Source: an uncultured Caulobacterales bacterium (GTDB taxonomy: Bacteria > Pseudomonadota > Alphaproteobacteria > Caulobacterales > Caulobacteraceae). Taken from it: a DNA stretch of 64,000 bases. Made by a program: the position numbers and the translations under genes. Positions 23,485 through 33,760 of this stretch are shown here, piece by piece. The stretch lies in NCBI GenBank assembly GCA_903858685.1, contig CAIOJR010000166.1, positions 1 to 64,000 of the forward strand, in the 5' to 3' direction. The notes beneath the pieces were generated by a model. The model worked only from the letters and a program-made list of their open reading frames with translations. It did no database searches and was not told where the DNA came from. Position 1 is the first letter of the stretch; each line of letters opens with the position of its first letter.

Positions 23485-25365
23485 TTGGAGGAATATATGG
23501 CGCCGGATGATGCAAATGCGACGGCTTCGACCCTGGGGGTCGACCTCCCCCCGCCCTTCAAGCCTCTGGCCCAGAAGGCGCCCGATGTTGCGGTGACGCA
23601 TCGCAAGGACGGCGCCATCCTGATCACCTCCAACCACCCGCCAGGGCCAGGCCCGCGCTCTATCGCGCATCTTCTGGCTGAGAAGGCCGCAGAACACTCG
23701 GAACGGCCTTATTTGCGTCAGCGCCTGCCGCAGCACGGTCCCTGGCGCGAAGTCACCTATGGCCAGGCCCACGCCGCCGCCCGCAGCATCGCCCAGTGGC
23801 TGCTGAATCTGGGGCTTGGCCCGCAGGACGCCGTCATGGTTCTGTCGGGCAACGCCATCAATCATGCCCTCTTGATGCTGGGCTGCTACAGCGCAGGCGT
23901 GCCGATCGCCCCGATCAGCCCTGCCTACAGCCTGATCTCCACAGACCATTCAAAGCTCAAGCACTGTTTCGCCACGGTCGGGCCCCGCGTGGTCTACGCC
24001 GAACAGGGCGCGCCCTTCGCCCGCGCCTTCGAGACCTTGCGCGCCATGAACCCTGACATCGTGTTTGTGACCGGCGACGGCGAGGGCGGCTTGAAGCTGG
24101 AGGCGCTGACCGCGACCCGGGCCACATCCGATGTCGACGCGGCCATGGACCGGCTGAGTCACGCCAGCGTCGCCAAATATCTGTTCACCTCCGGCTCGAC
24201 CGGCCTGCCCAAGGGCGTGCCCCAGACCCATGGCATGATGGCGGGCGTGATCTCCGGACAGGAGGGGCTGCGCACGGAGGCCCCGGACGGGCGCGTGGCG
24301 CAGGTGCTGGAATGGATGCCCTGGAGCCACATTTCAGCGGGAAACATCAGCTTCAACGGCGTTCTCTGGTCCGGCTCGATCCTGCATCTGGACGAGGGCA
24401 AGCCCATACCCGGCCAGTTCGAGACCACGATCAAGAACCTGTACGAGGTCTCGCCCCGCGTCTTTGGCTCGGCGCCGATCGCCTTTTCCATGCTGGCCGA
24501 GGCGATGGAGCGCGATCCGGTCCTGCGCAAGGCGTTCTTCGCCAATCTGGAGTTTATGGGCTATGGCGGCGCCACCCTGTCGAGCGACCTCTATGACCGG
24601 ATGCAGGCCCTGGCCATCGCCGAGACCGGGCGTCGCATCCCCTTTACCACCATGTATGGCGCGACCGAGACCCAGGGCGTGACCGTGGTCCACTGGGCCT
24701 CGGAGCGGGTCGGGCTGATCGGCCTGCCCCTGCCCGGAACCACGCTGAAGCTCGTGCCCAACGGCGCCAAATACGAGGTGCGGGTCAAGGGGCCGACGGT
24801 GGCCAGCGGCTATCACGGCGATCCGCAGAAGACGGCTGACGCCTTTGACGAGGAGGGCTTCTACAAGCTGGGCGACGCGGTGCGCTTCCTTGATCCCGCC
24901 GCGCCCGAAGCCGGGCTCGTCTGTGACGGCCGGGTGACGGAAGATTTCAAGCTGGACAGCGGCACCTGGGTCTCGGTCGGCGCGCTTCGGCCTGATCTGG
25001 TGGCCGCGTTCAGCCCCTATGTCGCCGATGCGGTCATCACAGGGCAGGACAAGCCCTTTGCGGGCGCGCTGGTCTGGCCCTCGCCGGTCGGGCTGCAGGC
25101 ACTGGCGGCGGCGCCGGGCGAGGCTTCGCCGCTTGAAAAGCTGGCGGCGGTGATCAAATCGCGCCTGCAGGCGTTCAACGCCGCAGCCGGCGGATCGTCC
25201 CGCCGGGTCGGCCGTGTGACCATCCTGACCGAACCGCCCTCCATCGATGCGGGCGAGATCACCGACAAGGGCTATGTGAACCAGCGCGCCACGCTGGACA
25301 GGCGCAGGGCGTTGGTCGATGCGCTCTACGCCAATCCTGCCGGTGATGGCGTGATCGAGGCCTGA
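23485..25365 (+). CDS. AMP-dependent synthetase, feruloyl-CoA synthase-like
   Basis: AMP-binding motif YLFTSGSTGLPKGVPQTH. The overall layout (GNAINHALLMLGCYSAGVPIAPISPAYSL) is typical of feruloyl-CoA synthases. Confidence 0.82.
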   Translation: MEEYMAPDDANATASTLGVDLPPPFKPLAQKAPDVAVTHRKDGAILITSNHPPGPGPRSIAHLLAEKAAEHSERPYLRQRLPQHGPWREVTYGQAHAAARSIAQWLLNLGLGPQDAVMVLSGNAINHALLMLGCYSAGVPIAPISPAYSLISTDHSKLKHCFATVGPRVVYAEQGAPFARAFETLRAMNPDIVFVTGDGEGGLKLEALTATRATSDVDAAMDRLSHASVAKYLFTSGSTGLPKGVPQTHGMMAGVISGQEGLRTEAPDGRVAQVLEWMPWSHISAGNISFNGVLWSGSILHLDEGKPIPGQFETTIKNLYEVSPRVFGSAPIAFSMLAEAMERDPVLRKAFFANLEFMGYGGATLSSDLYDRMQALAIAETGRRIPFTTMYGATETQGVTVVHWASERVGLIGLPLPGTTLKLVPNGAKYEVRVKGPTVASGYHGDPQKTADAFDEEGFYKLGDAVRFLDPAAPEAGLVCDGRVTEDFKLDSGTWVSVGALRPDLVAAFSPYVADAVITGQDKPFAGALVWPSPVGLQALAAAPGEASPLEKLAAVIKSRLQAFNAAAGGSSRRVGRVTILTEPPSIDAGEITDKGYVNQRATLDRRRALVDALYANPAGDGVIEA

Positions 25366-25483
25366 GGCGGGTTTGGGATGGACGCGCGGCGGATCACTGA
25401 TCATTGTTAAGACAAGTCGCCGCGCGGACCGGTCAACGGACCTGATCAGGACAGGCGACGCTTTCAGCCGGACGAGGAAACAC

Positions 25484-26443
25484 ATGGCCATCCGCAATCG
25501 CATCACAGAGCTTCTCGGCGTCGAATATCCGATCATCCAGGCGCCCATGGGCTGGATCGCCCGCGCCCAACTGGCCTCGGCCGTATGCGAGGCGGGCGGA
25601 CTGGGCATTATCGAAACCTCGTCCGGCGACCTGGAGGGCGTGCGCGAGGAGGTGCGCAAGATGCGGACCCTGACCTCAAGACCCTTTGGCGTAAATATCG
25701 CCCAGGCCTTTGTCCGCGACCCCGACATTGTCAGTTTCGTGGTGGACCAGGGCGTGAAGTTCGTCACCACTTCGGCTGGCGATCCAAGGCGTTACTGCGA
25801 ACAGCTGAAGGCCGCCGGCCTGACAGTGTTTCACGTCGTGCCCTCGCTCGACGCGGCGCTGAAGGCGGTGGCGGCGGGTGTCGACGGACTGGTAGTGGAA
25901 GGCGGCGAAGGCGGCGGCTTCAAGAACCCGCGCGAGGTCTCCACCATGGTGCTCCTGCCGCTGATCTGTTCGCAGATCGACCTGCCGGTGGTGGCGGCGG
26001 GCGGGATTACGGACGGCCGTTCCATGGCCGCAGCCTTTGCCCTGGGCGCCGAGGCGGTGCAGATGGGGACGCGCATGGTGTCCGCAGCGGAATCCCCGGT
26101 TCACCAGAACTGGAAGGACGCCATCATTGCGGCGCGCGAAACCGACACGGTGTTCCTGAACCGCTTTGGCCCCGGCCCTGCTCTGCGCGCCCTGCGCACC
26201 GACAAGACCAACGGCTTCGACAAGGCGCCGCCCGCCAATATCATGGCCGAGATGGCCCGCATCCGGGACCTCTATTTCGGCGGCGATCTGGAAAGCTCCA
26301 TCGCCCTGACCGGTCAGGTGGCCGGACGCATCACCGAGGTGAAGCCCGTCGCCCAGATTCTCGCCGAGACCGTGGCGGAGTTCGAACAGGTGACCGCCGC
26401 CCTCGGTCGCCAATATGGCGCGACGGCCAGGGCTGCGGAATAG
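25484..26443 (+). CDS. nitronate monooxygenase / NPD family (second copy)
   Basis: ELLGVEYPIIQAPMGWIARAQLASAVCEAGGLGII and LPVVAAGGITDGRSMAAAFALGAEAVQMGTRM. Confidence 0.88.
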   Translation: MAIRNRITELLGVEYPIIQAPMGWIARAQLASAVCEAGGLGIIETSSGDLEGVREEVRKMRTLTSRPFGVNIAQAFVRDPDIVSFVVDQGVKFVTTSAGDPRRYCEQLKAAGLTVFHVVPSLDAALKAVAAGVDGLVVEGGEGGGFKNPREVSTMVLLPLICSQIDLPVVAAGGITDGRSMAAAFALGAEAVQMGTRMVSAAESPVHQNWKDAIIAARETDTVFLNRFGPGPALRALRTDKTNGFDKAPPANIMAEMARIRDLYFGGDLESSIALTGQVAGRITEVKPVAQILAETVAEFEQVTAALGRQYGATARAAE

Positions 26444-26458
26444 CGTCCAACAGCGGTC

Positions 26459-26483
26459 CGGCGCAGACGACCCGTCTGCGCCG
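26459..26483. terminator. Hairpin between convergent NPD and SDR genes (possible bidirectional terminator)
   Basis: CGGCGCAGACG-ACC-CGTCTGCGCCG perfect 11-bp stem. No strong U-tract. Confidence 0.5.
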
Positions 26484-26495
26484 AAGCCGCAGCGC

Positions 26496-27293
26496 CTATC
26501 GCGTGGTCAGACCGCCGTCGATCACCAGTTCCAGACCGGTGACATAGCGCGACGCGTCCGACGCCAGATAGAGCACGCCGTCGGCGATGTCCTGCGGCGC
26601 GCCCGGCTTGCCCATGGGCGTGATCATGGCCGAGAGCGTGTCCAGATCAGGCCGGTTGGCGCCGGGCGGACCGATGGCGGCGATGCCGGTCGTCTCGACG
26701 ATCGATTCCCAGATCGGGGTGTCGATGATGCCCGGATGGACCGAATTGACCCGCACCCCGTCGCCCGCCGCTGCGCATTCCAGTGCGATGGACTTCGAAA
26801 ACAGGCGAACCGCCCCCTTGGACGCGCAATAGGCGCTCATGCCCGCAGAGCCCTTCAGCCCAGCAACCGAGGACATGTTGATGATAGATCCGCCGCCGCT
26901 GGCCCGCATCAGGGGCAGGCAGTGCTTCACCCCCAGAAACACGCCCTCCACATTGATGGATTGCTGACGACGCCAGCTCTCCAATGTCATTTCCGTAACC
27001 AGTCCGCCAAGACCGATCCCCGCATTGTTGACGAAGATGTCGAGCCGGCCCTGCTGGTCGCGGACCGTCGCCACGACGCCCACCCACTCATCCTCGCTGG
27101 TCACATCGTGATGCAGATAGCTGGCTGAACCGCCGTTCGCCTTGATCCCCGCCACAACCGCGCAGCCTGCCGCATCCTGTATGTCGGTCAGGACCACATG
27201 CGCTCCGGCCCTGGCCAGGGTTTCGGCGCAGGCCCGGCCTATGCCGCTGGCGGCGCCCGTCACAAGGGCTGTCTTGCCTGCAAGATCCGTCAT
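26496..27293 (-). CDS. SDR family oxidoreductase
   Basis: MTDLAGKTALVTGAASGIGRACAETLARAGAHVV, NNAGIG and YCASKGAV. Confidence 0.92.
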   Translation of the reverse strand: MTDLAGKTALVTGAASGIGRACAETLARAGAHVVLTDIQDAAGCAVVAGIKANGGSASYLHHDVTSEDEWVGVVATVRDQQGRLDIFVNNAGIGLGGLVTEMTLESWRRQQSINVEGVFLGVKHCLPLMRASGGGSIINMSSVAGLKGSAGMSAYCASKGAVRLFSKSIALECAAAGDGVRVNSVHPGIIDTPIWESIVETTGIAAIGPPGANRPDLDTLSAMITPMGKPGAPQDIADGVLYLASDASRYVTGLELVIDGGLTTR

Positions 27294-27401
27294 GAATCGT
27301 CTCCCCGTCATTCTGTTTTGCAATTGGTTGTATCGCCACGTTCCCATGCCGCCCGCTGTCGTTCAACATGGTCGTGACGGATTCGCCGTCGGAGTCGCAG
27401 A

Positions 27402-29006
27402 ATGTCGCAACCCCTGATCGATCAGGCGCTGGGCGCGCTCAGCCTTGGCAAGGTCGAGGAGGCTGAGGCACTGGCCAGACGCGCAGTGGACGCCGCCCCG
27501 GATCGGGCGGAGACATGGCGGGCGCTGGGACTGATCCATCAGACCTGCCGACGCTATCATGACGCCTTCGACGCATTCGAACGCGCCCTGGGGCTCAGCC
27601 CCGAAGATGACGGCGTGGCGGCCGCCCTGTCGGCCCTGGCCAGCCGGGTGGGCATGAAGGACGCGGCGCTGGCGCTGGCCATGCATGTGGCTCAGCGTCG
27701 TCCGGGCGACGTGCTGGCCACGGTGGCGCTGGGCGATGCGCTGCTGGCGCTCGACCATGTGTCTCAGGCCTGCGATCTGGCCGAGACGGCGCTGTCGCGC
27801 GCGCCGGACGAACCAGAGCTGATCTGGTATAGCGGCCGCGCCGCCCGGGCGGCGGGCGAACTGGACATCGCCATATCCCTGTTCGAAAAGGTGCTGGTGC
27901 GCCGCCCGAACCATCCGCGCCTGCTCTATGATCTGGCCTGGACGCTGGCCGACGCCGGGCGCCTGGACGAGGCCGTGGCCGCCTGCGACCTGGCGCTGGA
28001 CAACGACCCTGACCCCGACGCCCGCGCCACTACAAGCTTTCTGCGCGCCACGGTTCTGCTGGCCAGGGGCGATCTGAAGGCAGGCTGGCCAGCCTATGCC
28101 TCACGCAATGATCCCGATCTGCACGGAGCCACGCGCTTCACCACCGACCTGCCGCGATGGGACGGAAAAAGCGCGCTGTCCGGCGTGTCAATTCTGGTGG
28201 CGGCGGAGCAGGGTCTGGGCGACGAGCTTCTGTTTCTGGGGCTGATGCCGGACCTTTTGGAGCGCGTCGGCCCCAATGGCCTTGTCACCCTTTCGGTCGA
28301 TGCGCGTCTGGACACGCTGGCCCAGCGCAGCTGGCCCTCGATCCGCCTGGCGGGGCGCCTGACGGAGGAGATCAACGGCCAGCGCCAGCGCAGCTTCACC
28401 GATACGGGCGAGGCGAAGCTCTGGACCCCGCTGGGCGACCTTTTGCCCCTGCTGCGCGCCGATATCGAAGCCTTTGACCAGAAGCCCGGCTATCTGAAGG
28501 CCGACCCGGACCGCGTCGCCCACTGGCGCCGGTGGCTGTCGAAACTGCCCCGTGGGCGCAAGGTCGGACTGGCCTGGCGCAGCGGCAGGATGGTGGCCGG
28601 ACGCAGCCGCAACTTCGCAGCCCTTGACGAGTGGCGTCCCATCCTGACCTTGCCCGGCTCGGTCTTTGTGAACCTGCAATATGGCGATACGGGACCGGAG
28701 CGGTCAGCGCTGGAACAGTCTTTCGGCGCGCGCATCCACCAGCCGCCAGGGCTTGACCTCTATAATGATCTGGACGGTCTGGCCGCCCTGTCGAGCGCGC
28801 TGGATCTGGTGATCGGCTTCTCCAACGCCAGCATCAATATAGCCGGCGCCGTCGGCGCGCCCCTGTGGCTTCTGACCCCGCCCGCGCCCTGGACGGCCCT
28901 GGGCGCGCCCAGATATCCCTGGTATCCTCAGGCAAAGCGTTTCACCGCGCCCGGCTATGCCGACTGGAAGCCTGTGATGATGGCGGCGGCGACAGCGCTG
29001 AGCTGA
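27402..29006 (+). CDS. TPR-repeat protein with C-terminal glycosyltransferase-like region
   Basis: Repeated TPR-like helices at the N-terminus. C-terminal region with LDLYNDLDGLAALSSALDLVIGFSNASINIAGAVGAPLWLL, typical of TPR/heptosyltransferase-like proteins. Confidence 0.8.
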   Translation: MSQPLIDQALGALSLGKVEEAEALARRAVDAAPDRAETWRALGLIHQTCRRYHDAFDAFERALGLSPEDDGVAAALSALASRVGMKDAALALAMHVAQRRPGDVLATVALGDALLALDHVSQACDLAETALSRAPDEPELIWYSGRAARAAGELDIAISLFEKVLVRRPNHPRLLYDLAWTLADAGRLDEAVAACDLALDNDPDPDARATTSFLRATVLLARGDLKAGWPAYASRNDPDLHGATRFTTDLPRWDGKSALSGVSILVAAEQGLGDELLFLGLMPDLLERVGPNGLVTLSVDARLDTLAQRSWPSIRLAGRLTEEINGQRQRSFTDTGEAKLWTPLGDLLPLLRADIEAFDQKPGYLKADPDRVAHWRRWLSKLPRGRKVGLAWRSGRMVAGRSRNFAALDEWRPILTLPGSVFVNLQYGDTGPERSALEQSFGARIHQPPGLDLYNDLDGLAALSSALDLVIGFSNASINIAGAVGAPLWLLTPPAPWTALGAPRYPWYPQAKRFTAPGYADWKPVMMAAATALS

Positions 29007-29012
29007 GGCCCC

Positions 29013-30029
29013 TCACCCCTCCAGAGCCTGACGCACAAAGCCCTGAAAGGCCGCGACCGCGCCCTCATGGCGCAGCGACAGACGACCGACATCATAGACG
29101 CCCGCATCCAGATTGGCCTGCACCGCCTGGACGATCTCGACATCTTCCGACGTCACCGCATCAGACAGGACGAGCGTTTCCGGCGACACCTCAACCCCCT
29201 CGGGCATCAGATAGATATAGTCCAGCCGCGTGCGGCCCGGACCGATCGGACCCATCCGCTCCATCATCAGGCCCAGGCCATAGATGTTGAACCCGGTATT
29301 GGGCCAGAGCCACGCCCATAGGCCCTCATAGACCGGGTTTTCCTGTCTCAACGGGGCCTCGTGGATCGCCACAAGTCCATCCATCGTCACACTGTAGCGA
29401 GAGGCGTCGATCTCTGCGTCGAGCGACGGGTGGATGGAGGGCACGTGATAGCCCTCCAGATAGTTCTCCACATAGGTCTTCCAGTTGCAGTCCATCGGGT
29501 GGTGGCGCACCAGCCGAACTTCAAGCCGACCCCAGTCGCGCCCCTCAAGGCGGCGGTCCAGCGGCGCGACCCAGTCGACGAAGGGCGCGACCTCGGGGCT
29601 GATCGCCACAAAGATCAGCCCGCGCCAGTGCGCCGTCTGAACAGGAATCAGGCCATAGTCGCGCGGATCGAAATCCGTCGACGGGCCAAAGTCGCGCGCC
29701 GCCCTAAGGCGTCCGTCCAGCGTATAGGCCCAGCCGTGATAGCGACAGACCAGCAGTCCGTCGCATCGGCCCTGCTCCGAGTCGGTCAGCGGACCCGCGC
29801 GGTGCCGGCACACATTGTGAAAGCCGCGCAGGACGCCGTCCTGGCCCCGCACGACCAGCAGGGGATAGCCCGCAATCGTCTCGGCCCGCCACTGGCCCGG
29901 CTCGCGAACCGCGCTCTCATGGCCGAACAGTTGCCAGCTTCTGGCGAAGATGGCGTTACGCTCCTTGGCCCACTGATCCGGGTCGTTGCGATAGAGGGCG
30001 GCTGGCAAGGTCATTGGCGCAGATGTCAT
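29013..30029 (-). CDS. Rieske [2Fe-2S] aromatic/quaternary-ammonium ring-hydroxylating-type oxygenase alpha subunit
   Basis: Rieske CRHRAG...CRYHGWAYTLDGRL, and an active-site region NWKTYVENYLEGYHVPSIHPSL. Confidence 0.92.
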   Translation of the reverse strand: MTSAPMTLPAALYRNDPDQWAKERNAIFARSWQLFGHESAVREPGQWRAETIAGYPLLVVRGQDGVLRGFHNVCRHRAGPLTDSEQGRCDGLLVCRYHGWAYTLDGRLRAARDFGPSTDFDPRDYGLIPVQTAHWRGLIFVAISPEVAPFVDWVAPLDRRLEGRDWGRLEVRLVRHHPMDCNWKTYVENYLEGYHVPSIHPSLDAEIDASRYSVTMDGLVAIHEAPLRQENPVYEGLWAWLWPNTGFNIYGLGLMMERMGPIGPGRTRLDYIYLMPEGVEVSPETLVLSDAVTSEDVEIVQAVQANLDAGVYDVGRLSLRHEGAVAAFQGFVRQALEG

Positions 30030-31423
30030 CTCAATTGGCCTCCAGCCGCCCCGGCGCTGCGACGGGACAGCCCATAGACGGCGCAACCTGACAGCAAAAG
30101 GACAGACGAGGCGAACACCAATTTGAACGCCTCGCCCAACTGGTTCGCCGCATCCGGGCTTGGCGTCAGCGTGCAGGCCACCGCCGTCGCCGTAGCGACC
30201 ATGCCGACGCCGCCTATGGCCAGGGCGCCGCGCCGGCCGCCCGGACTGCGCCAGCCCTCCGCGCCCACAGGTCTGGCCTGAACCGCCAGAAAGACAGCGA
30301 ACAGGAACAGAAACGGCAGGGTGTAGGACAGGACGCTCATCGCCACCAGAAAATCATAGGCGCCCTTGAGCGTATCGCCCGCGCGGGACAGATAGATGAA
30401 CAGGGCCACGATCGCCATCTGGGTCAGGATCGAGGTTGTGGGCGCGCCGGTCCTTGGATCACGTCGCCCGAAGGCCCTGGGCAGATAGGCGTCCAGTCCC
30501 GCCGCAAACGGCAATCGGGCCGCCACCCCAAACCAGGCGCTATAGGAGCCCAGGGTCCCCAGAAAGGCGGCGATCAGGACGATTGGCGCCAGCCAGCCCA
30601 GTCCCAGCTGTCCCAGGCCCAGAATGATGGCGTCGGGCAGGCCTGCCAGCCGTGTCGCCGCACCCGGCGACAAAATGGCCAGCATCCCCGCCGTTCCCAT
30701 CACATAGCCGATGATCTGGAACACGGCGACCAGAGCCAGCACGGCCAGTATGGTCTTCATCCCGCCCACGACATCGTTGCGCAGAAAGGCCAGAGCTTCG
30801 CTGCCGCCGACGCCGAACACCATGGTCGCCCACAGGATCGCGCTGCTGGCGTCCGGCTTGAGCAGATAGCTGGCGTGGACGAAGTCGGTCGCAGAACCTC
30901 TGGTCGCCGCCACCACCGCCCCCGCCACAATCAACACCGCCAGCAATAGCAGGTTGGAAAAGCCGCCAATATTGGACAGCCATTTGCCGCTGCCCAGCCC
31001 CAGAAGGTGCAGGCCGCCGACCGCCGTCGACAGGGCCAGAGCCACGATGATGAACAGGGTCGGCTGGTCCAGCATCGGCTTGGCCGCCGGCCCGATGATC
31101 GAGGCGGCCAGCTGCAGCATGAACACCAGCATGGCCGAGAAGAAGGGCAGATTGCAGGTCCAGTAGAGCCAGCCGCACAAAAACCCCCAGAAGGGTCCAA
31201 ACACCTCCCGCGTCCAGGCATAGACCCCGCCCTCGCCCGTGAACCGGGTCGTCAACTCGCCGGTGGCCACGATCAGGGGCAGGGAAAAACACACCACCGA
31301 CACCGCCCAGAAAGGCAGGGAGGCGGGCCCCGACGCCGCGGCGACAGATATCCAGCGGATCGAAAGCGCCATGGACGCCGCATAGAAAAAGAGGTCGGAG
31401 AATTTCAGCGTCCTGGTTCCCAT
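30026..31423 (-). CDS. APC-family amino acid/amine permease
   Basis: Polytopic. TGEGGVYAWTREVFGPFWGFLCGWLYW. ATGA overlap with the Rieske gene. Confidence 0.88.
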   Translation of the reverse strand: MGTRTLKFSDLFFYAASMALSIRWISVAAASGPASLPFWAVSVVCFSLPLIVATGELTTRFTGEGGVYAWTREVFGPFWGFLCGWLYWTCNLPFFSAMLVFMLQLAASIIGPAAKPMLDQPTLFIIVALALSTAVGGLHLLGLGSGKWLSNIGGFSNLLLLAVLIVAGAVVAATRGSATDFVHASYLLKPDASSAILWATMVFGVGGSEALAFLRNDVVGGMKTILAVLALVAVFQIIGYVMGTAGMLAILSPGAATRLAGLPDAIILGLGQLGLGWLAPIVLIAAFLGTLGSYSAWFGVAARLPFAAGLDAYLPRAFGRRDPRTGAPTTSILTQMAIVALFIYLSRAGDTLKGAYDFLVAMSVLSYTLPFLFLFAVFLAVQARPVGAEGWRSPGGRRGALAIGGVGMVATATAVACTLTPSPDAANQLGEAFKLVFASSVLLLSGCAVYGLSRRSAGAAGGQLR

Positions 31424-31609
31424 TGCGCTGAACGCCTCCCATGGCCTGATCTGCGAAAAGTTTCGGCGGCGCGTCTTTCGCAGCGCGCTTCCCATGGGCC
31501 CATTGATCTTCGCCAAGCAGGCGCGGTCAAGCCAGCCCTTGCTCTTCGACGCCGAATTCGCGAGGGACAGGGGCGCGCGCCGTCGCCTGGCTCAGAGAAT
31601 CCCCATCCC

Positions 31610-33148
31610 GTGACCTCGAACCTTCGCAATCTGATCAGGGCGAGCCTGCGTATCGCAGCCGGAGCGGCGATGTTGCTGGCGGTGGTGGCGGTGAATGGGC
31701 GCCCGGTCGTGTTCGCCGACACCAATATCTATTACTGGATGGGCCAGTTGGAGATGCGTCCGGTGCGCTACGCCCTGGCGCCCCTGATCGGCGGTCCGAC
31801 CTCGCAGGCCAGCGACCCGGACGCCGCTGACGAATCGCCAGCCGAGATGCAGATGCGCCGGACTGAAATGGCCGCTCGCTCGCCCTGGTTCGGGCTGTTG
31901 CTGTATGGCGTGGAGTCCTTGGGCGGGCTTTGGCTGCTGGCCGGACTTCAGGCCGCAGCGGCCAGCTTCGCCATCCACGCCCTGTGGCGGGCCGCAGCGC
32001 CCAAGGCGGGCGCGTGGACGTGGCTGGGCCTGATGGCGGGCCTGAGCGTGACCTCCACCCTGCCCTTCTTCGCCGGCTTCGCCATGCCCGATCTGTGGGC
32101 GGGCGCAGGGCTTTGCGCCCTGGCCGTGCTGGCCCTCTATCCGGATCGCCTGAGACCCGCGACCCGCGCCGGCCTGTTCCTGCTGGTCTTCGCCGCCATG
32201 GCCTTTCACAAGACCAATGGCGCCGTCGCGGCTGGCGCCCTGTGCGCCCTGGCGATCCTGAACCTGGCCATGCGCCGCCCCTTGAAACGCTTGGCCCTGG
32301 CGGCCCTGATGCTGCTGGGCGCCATGGTCGTGTCCGTGCTGCTCGACGCCGCCTATGCGGGAGCGATCCGCTCGGCGACCGGAGAAACATTGCGCGCCCC
32401 CCCCTTTCTGGCGGCGCGCCTTCTGGCCGACGGTCCGGGCCGGACCTATCTGAGAGCCGCTTGCGCCCGTGGAGAGCCATGGGAGCTGTGCCGCTATGCG
32501 CAGCGTCCCCTCGATGATTCTCAGGACATCCTGTGGTCCGGCGATCCGAAGAAGGGCGTGTTCGGGGTGGCGACCGCCGCCCAGCGCATCCGCATCGACG
32601 AGCAGCAGACCCGTTTCGTCCTCAGCGTCGTGCGCGCCTACCCCCTGCAGGCGGCTGAAGCGGCGCTGCGCAATGGCGTGACGGAGCTTGGACTGGTCTA
32701 TCTGGACGACCCGGTGCGAGATCCGCATTTCTACCTGACAGACCCGGACTGGCGCGACACCTTCATCGCCGACATGGTTCACCGAATGAGCGATTGCGGC
32801 GACCATGAGACCGGTTGCAAGCCGCGTTTCGACCGTGCGCAGTCCATGGTCTGGCACAGCGCCTTCTTCGCAATGGCCGCCCTGTTCAGTCTGATGCGTC
32901 TCTGCGCCCGCGATATCCGCACCGCGCTCGCCCGCCGCGACGAACAGACGACGCGGCTCGTGCTGCTGGCCGGGTTTATGATCTGTGCGACCGTGATCAA
33001 CGCCGCCGTGACCGGCGCACTGTCGGGCACATTTGCGCGGTATCAGGCCCGCATTTCGTGGCTCATCCCCATGCTGGCGCTCATCATGAGCGCGGTGTTT
33101 GGCGCGAGGCAGGCGAAAAGGTTTGGCCGCACGGGCGCAGACGTCTAA
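31610..33148 (+). CDS. polytopic membrane protein of unknown function (paralog A; GtrC-like candidate)
   Basis: GTG at 31610. Many TM helices. Shares an ordered set of motifs with the protein at 34985-36529. Confidence 0.75.
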   Translation: MTSNLRNLIRASLRIAAGAAMLLAVVAVNGRPVVFADTNIYYWMGQLEMRPVRYALAPLIGGPTSQASDPDAADESPAEMQMRRTEMAARSPWFGLLLYGVESLGGLWLLAGLQAAAASFAIHALWRAAAPKAGAWTWLGLMAGLSVTSTLPFFAGFAMPDLWAGAGLCALAVLALYPDRLRPATRAGLFLLVFAAMAFHKTNGAVAAGALCALAILNLAMRRPLKRLALAALMLLGAMVVSVLLDAAYAGAIRSATGETLRAPPFLAARLLADGPGRTYLRAACARGEPWELCRYAQRPLDDSQDILWSGDPKKGVFGVATAAQRIRIDEQQTRFVLSVVRAYPLQAAEAALRNGVTELGLVYLDDPVRDPHFYLTDPDWRDTFIADMVHRMSDCGDHETGCKPRFDRAQSMVWHSAFFAMAALFSLMRLCARDIRTALARRDEQTTRLVLLAGFMICATVINAAVTGALSGTFARYQARISWLIPMLALIMSAVFGARQAKRFGRTGADV

Positions 33149-33168
33149 GCAAGCCGTCCGCGCAAGGA

Positions 33169-33639
33169 ATGCCCATGTCGATTGAAGACCTTATGGAGCT
33201 GGTGATTTCTCACCTGCCCAAACCGCTGCAAAGACTGGCGCGCCTGATTGATCCCGCCTTTATCCGGTTCGGCTTTGTCGGCGGCACGGGATTTATCGTG
33301 GACTGGATCGGTCTCAGCCTTCTGGTCCGGTTTGCACACTGGACGCCCTATAACGCCCGCTACCTGTCCTTTACCGTGGCCGTCGCCGCCACCTGGCTGT
33401 TGAACCGGACATGGACCTTCAAGCGCGCAAGCTCCAAGCCGACCCTGAAAGAGGTCGGCAGCTATGTCGCGGTGCAGCTGACCGGCGGCGTGGCCAATAT
33501 CGGCGCCTATGCCCTGGCCCTGCATTTTGCGCCCGGGCTCAAGACCCTGCTGGTCGTGCCGCTCATCATCGGTTCCGCCATCGGCCTTTGCCTGACCTTC
33601 GCCGGATCGAAATATTGGGCCTTCAAGCGCGTCGCCTAG
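33169..33639 (+). CDS. GtrA family flippase-like protein
   Basis: FIRFGFVGGTGFIVDWIGLSLLV, YLSFTVAVAATWLLNRTWTFK and GSKYWAFKR. Confidence 0.9.
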   Translation: MPMSIEDLMELVISHLPKPLQRLARLIDPAFIRFGFVGGTGFIVDWIGLSLLVRFAHWTPYNARYLSFTVAVAATWLLNRTWTFKRASSKPTLKEVGSYVAVQLTGGVANIGAYALALHFAPGLKTLLVVPLIIGSAIGLCLTFAGSKYWAFKRVA

Positions 33640-33760
33640 TCCCAGACTTACAAATATTTCAGTTAGGCAATTCGCCGCTGACACCCATAACGAAATTGTG
33701 ATAGTGCGCTGCAACAGATTGCACCGCCCGCCATCCGCCCCTCATTCACGGATTTTCAAC

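Noticed and set aside
27402-29006. Direct repeats in the TPR protein as a DNA repeat array
   Set aside because: Repetition is at the degenerate protein level (TPR), not nucleotide repeats.
31007-31609. 600-bp upstream extension of the paralog A ORF
   Set aside because: It is antisense to the APC permease and has antisense-like composition. The conserved protein begins near GTG 31610.
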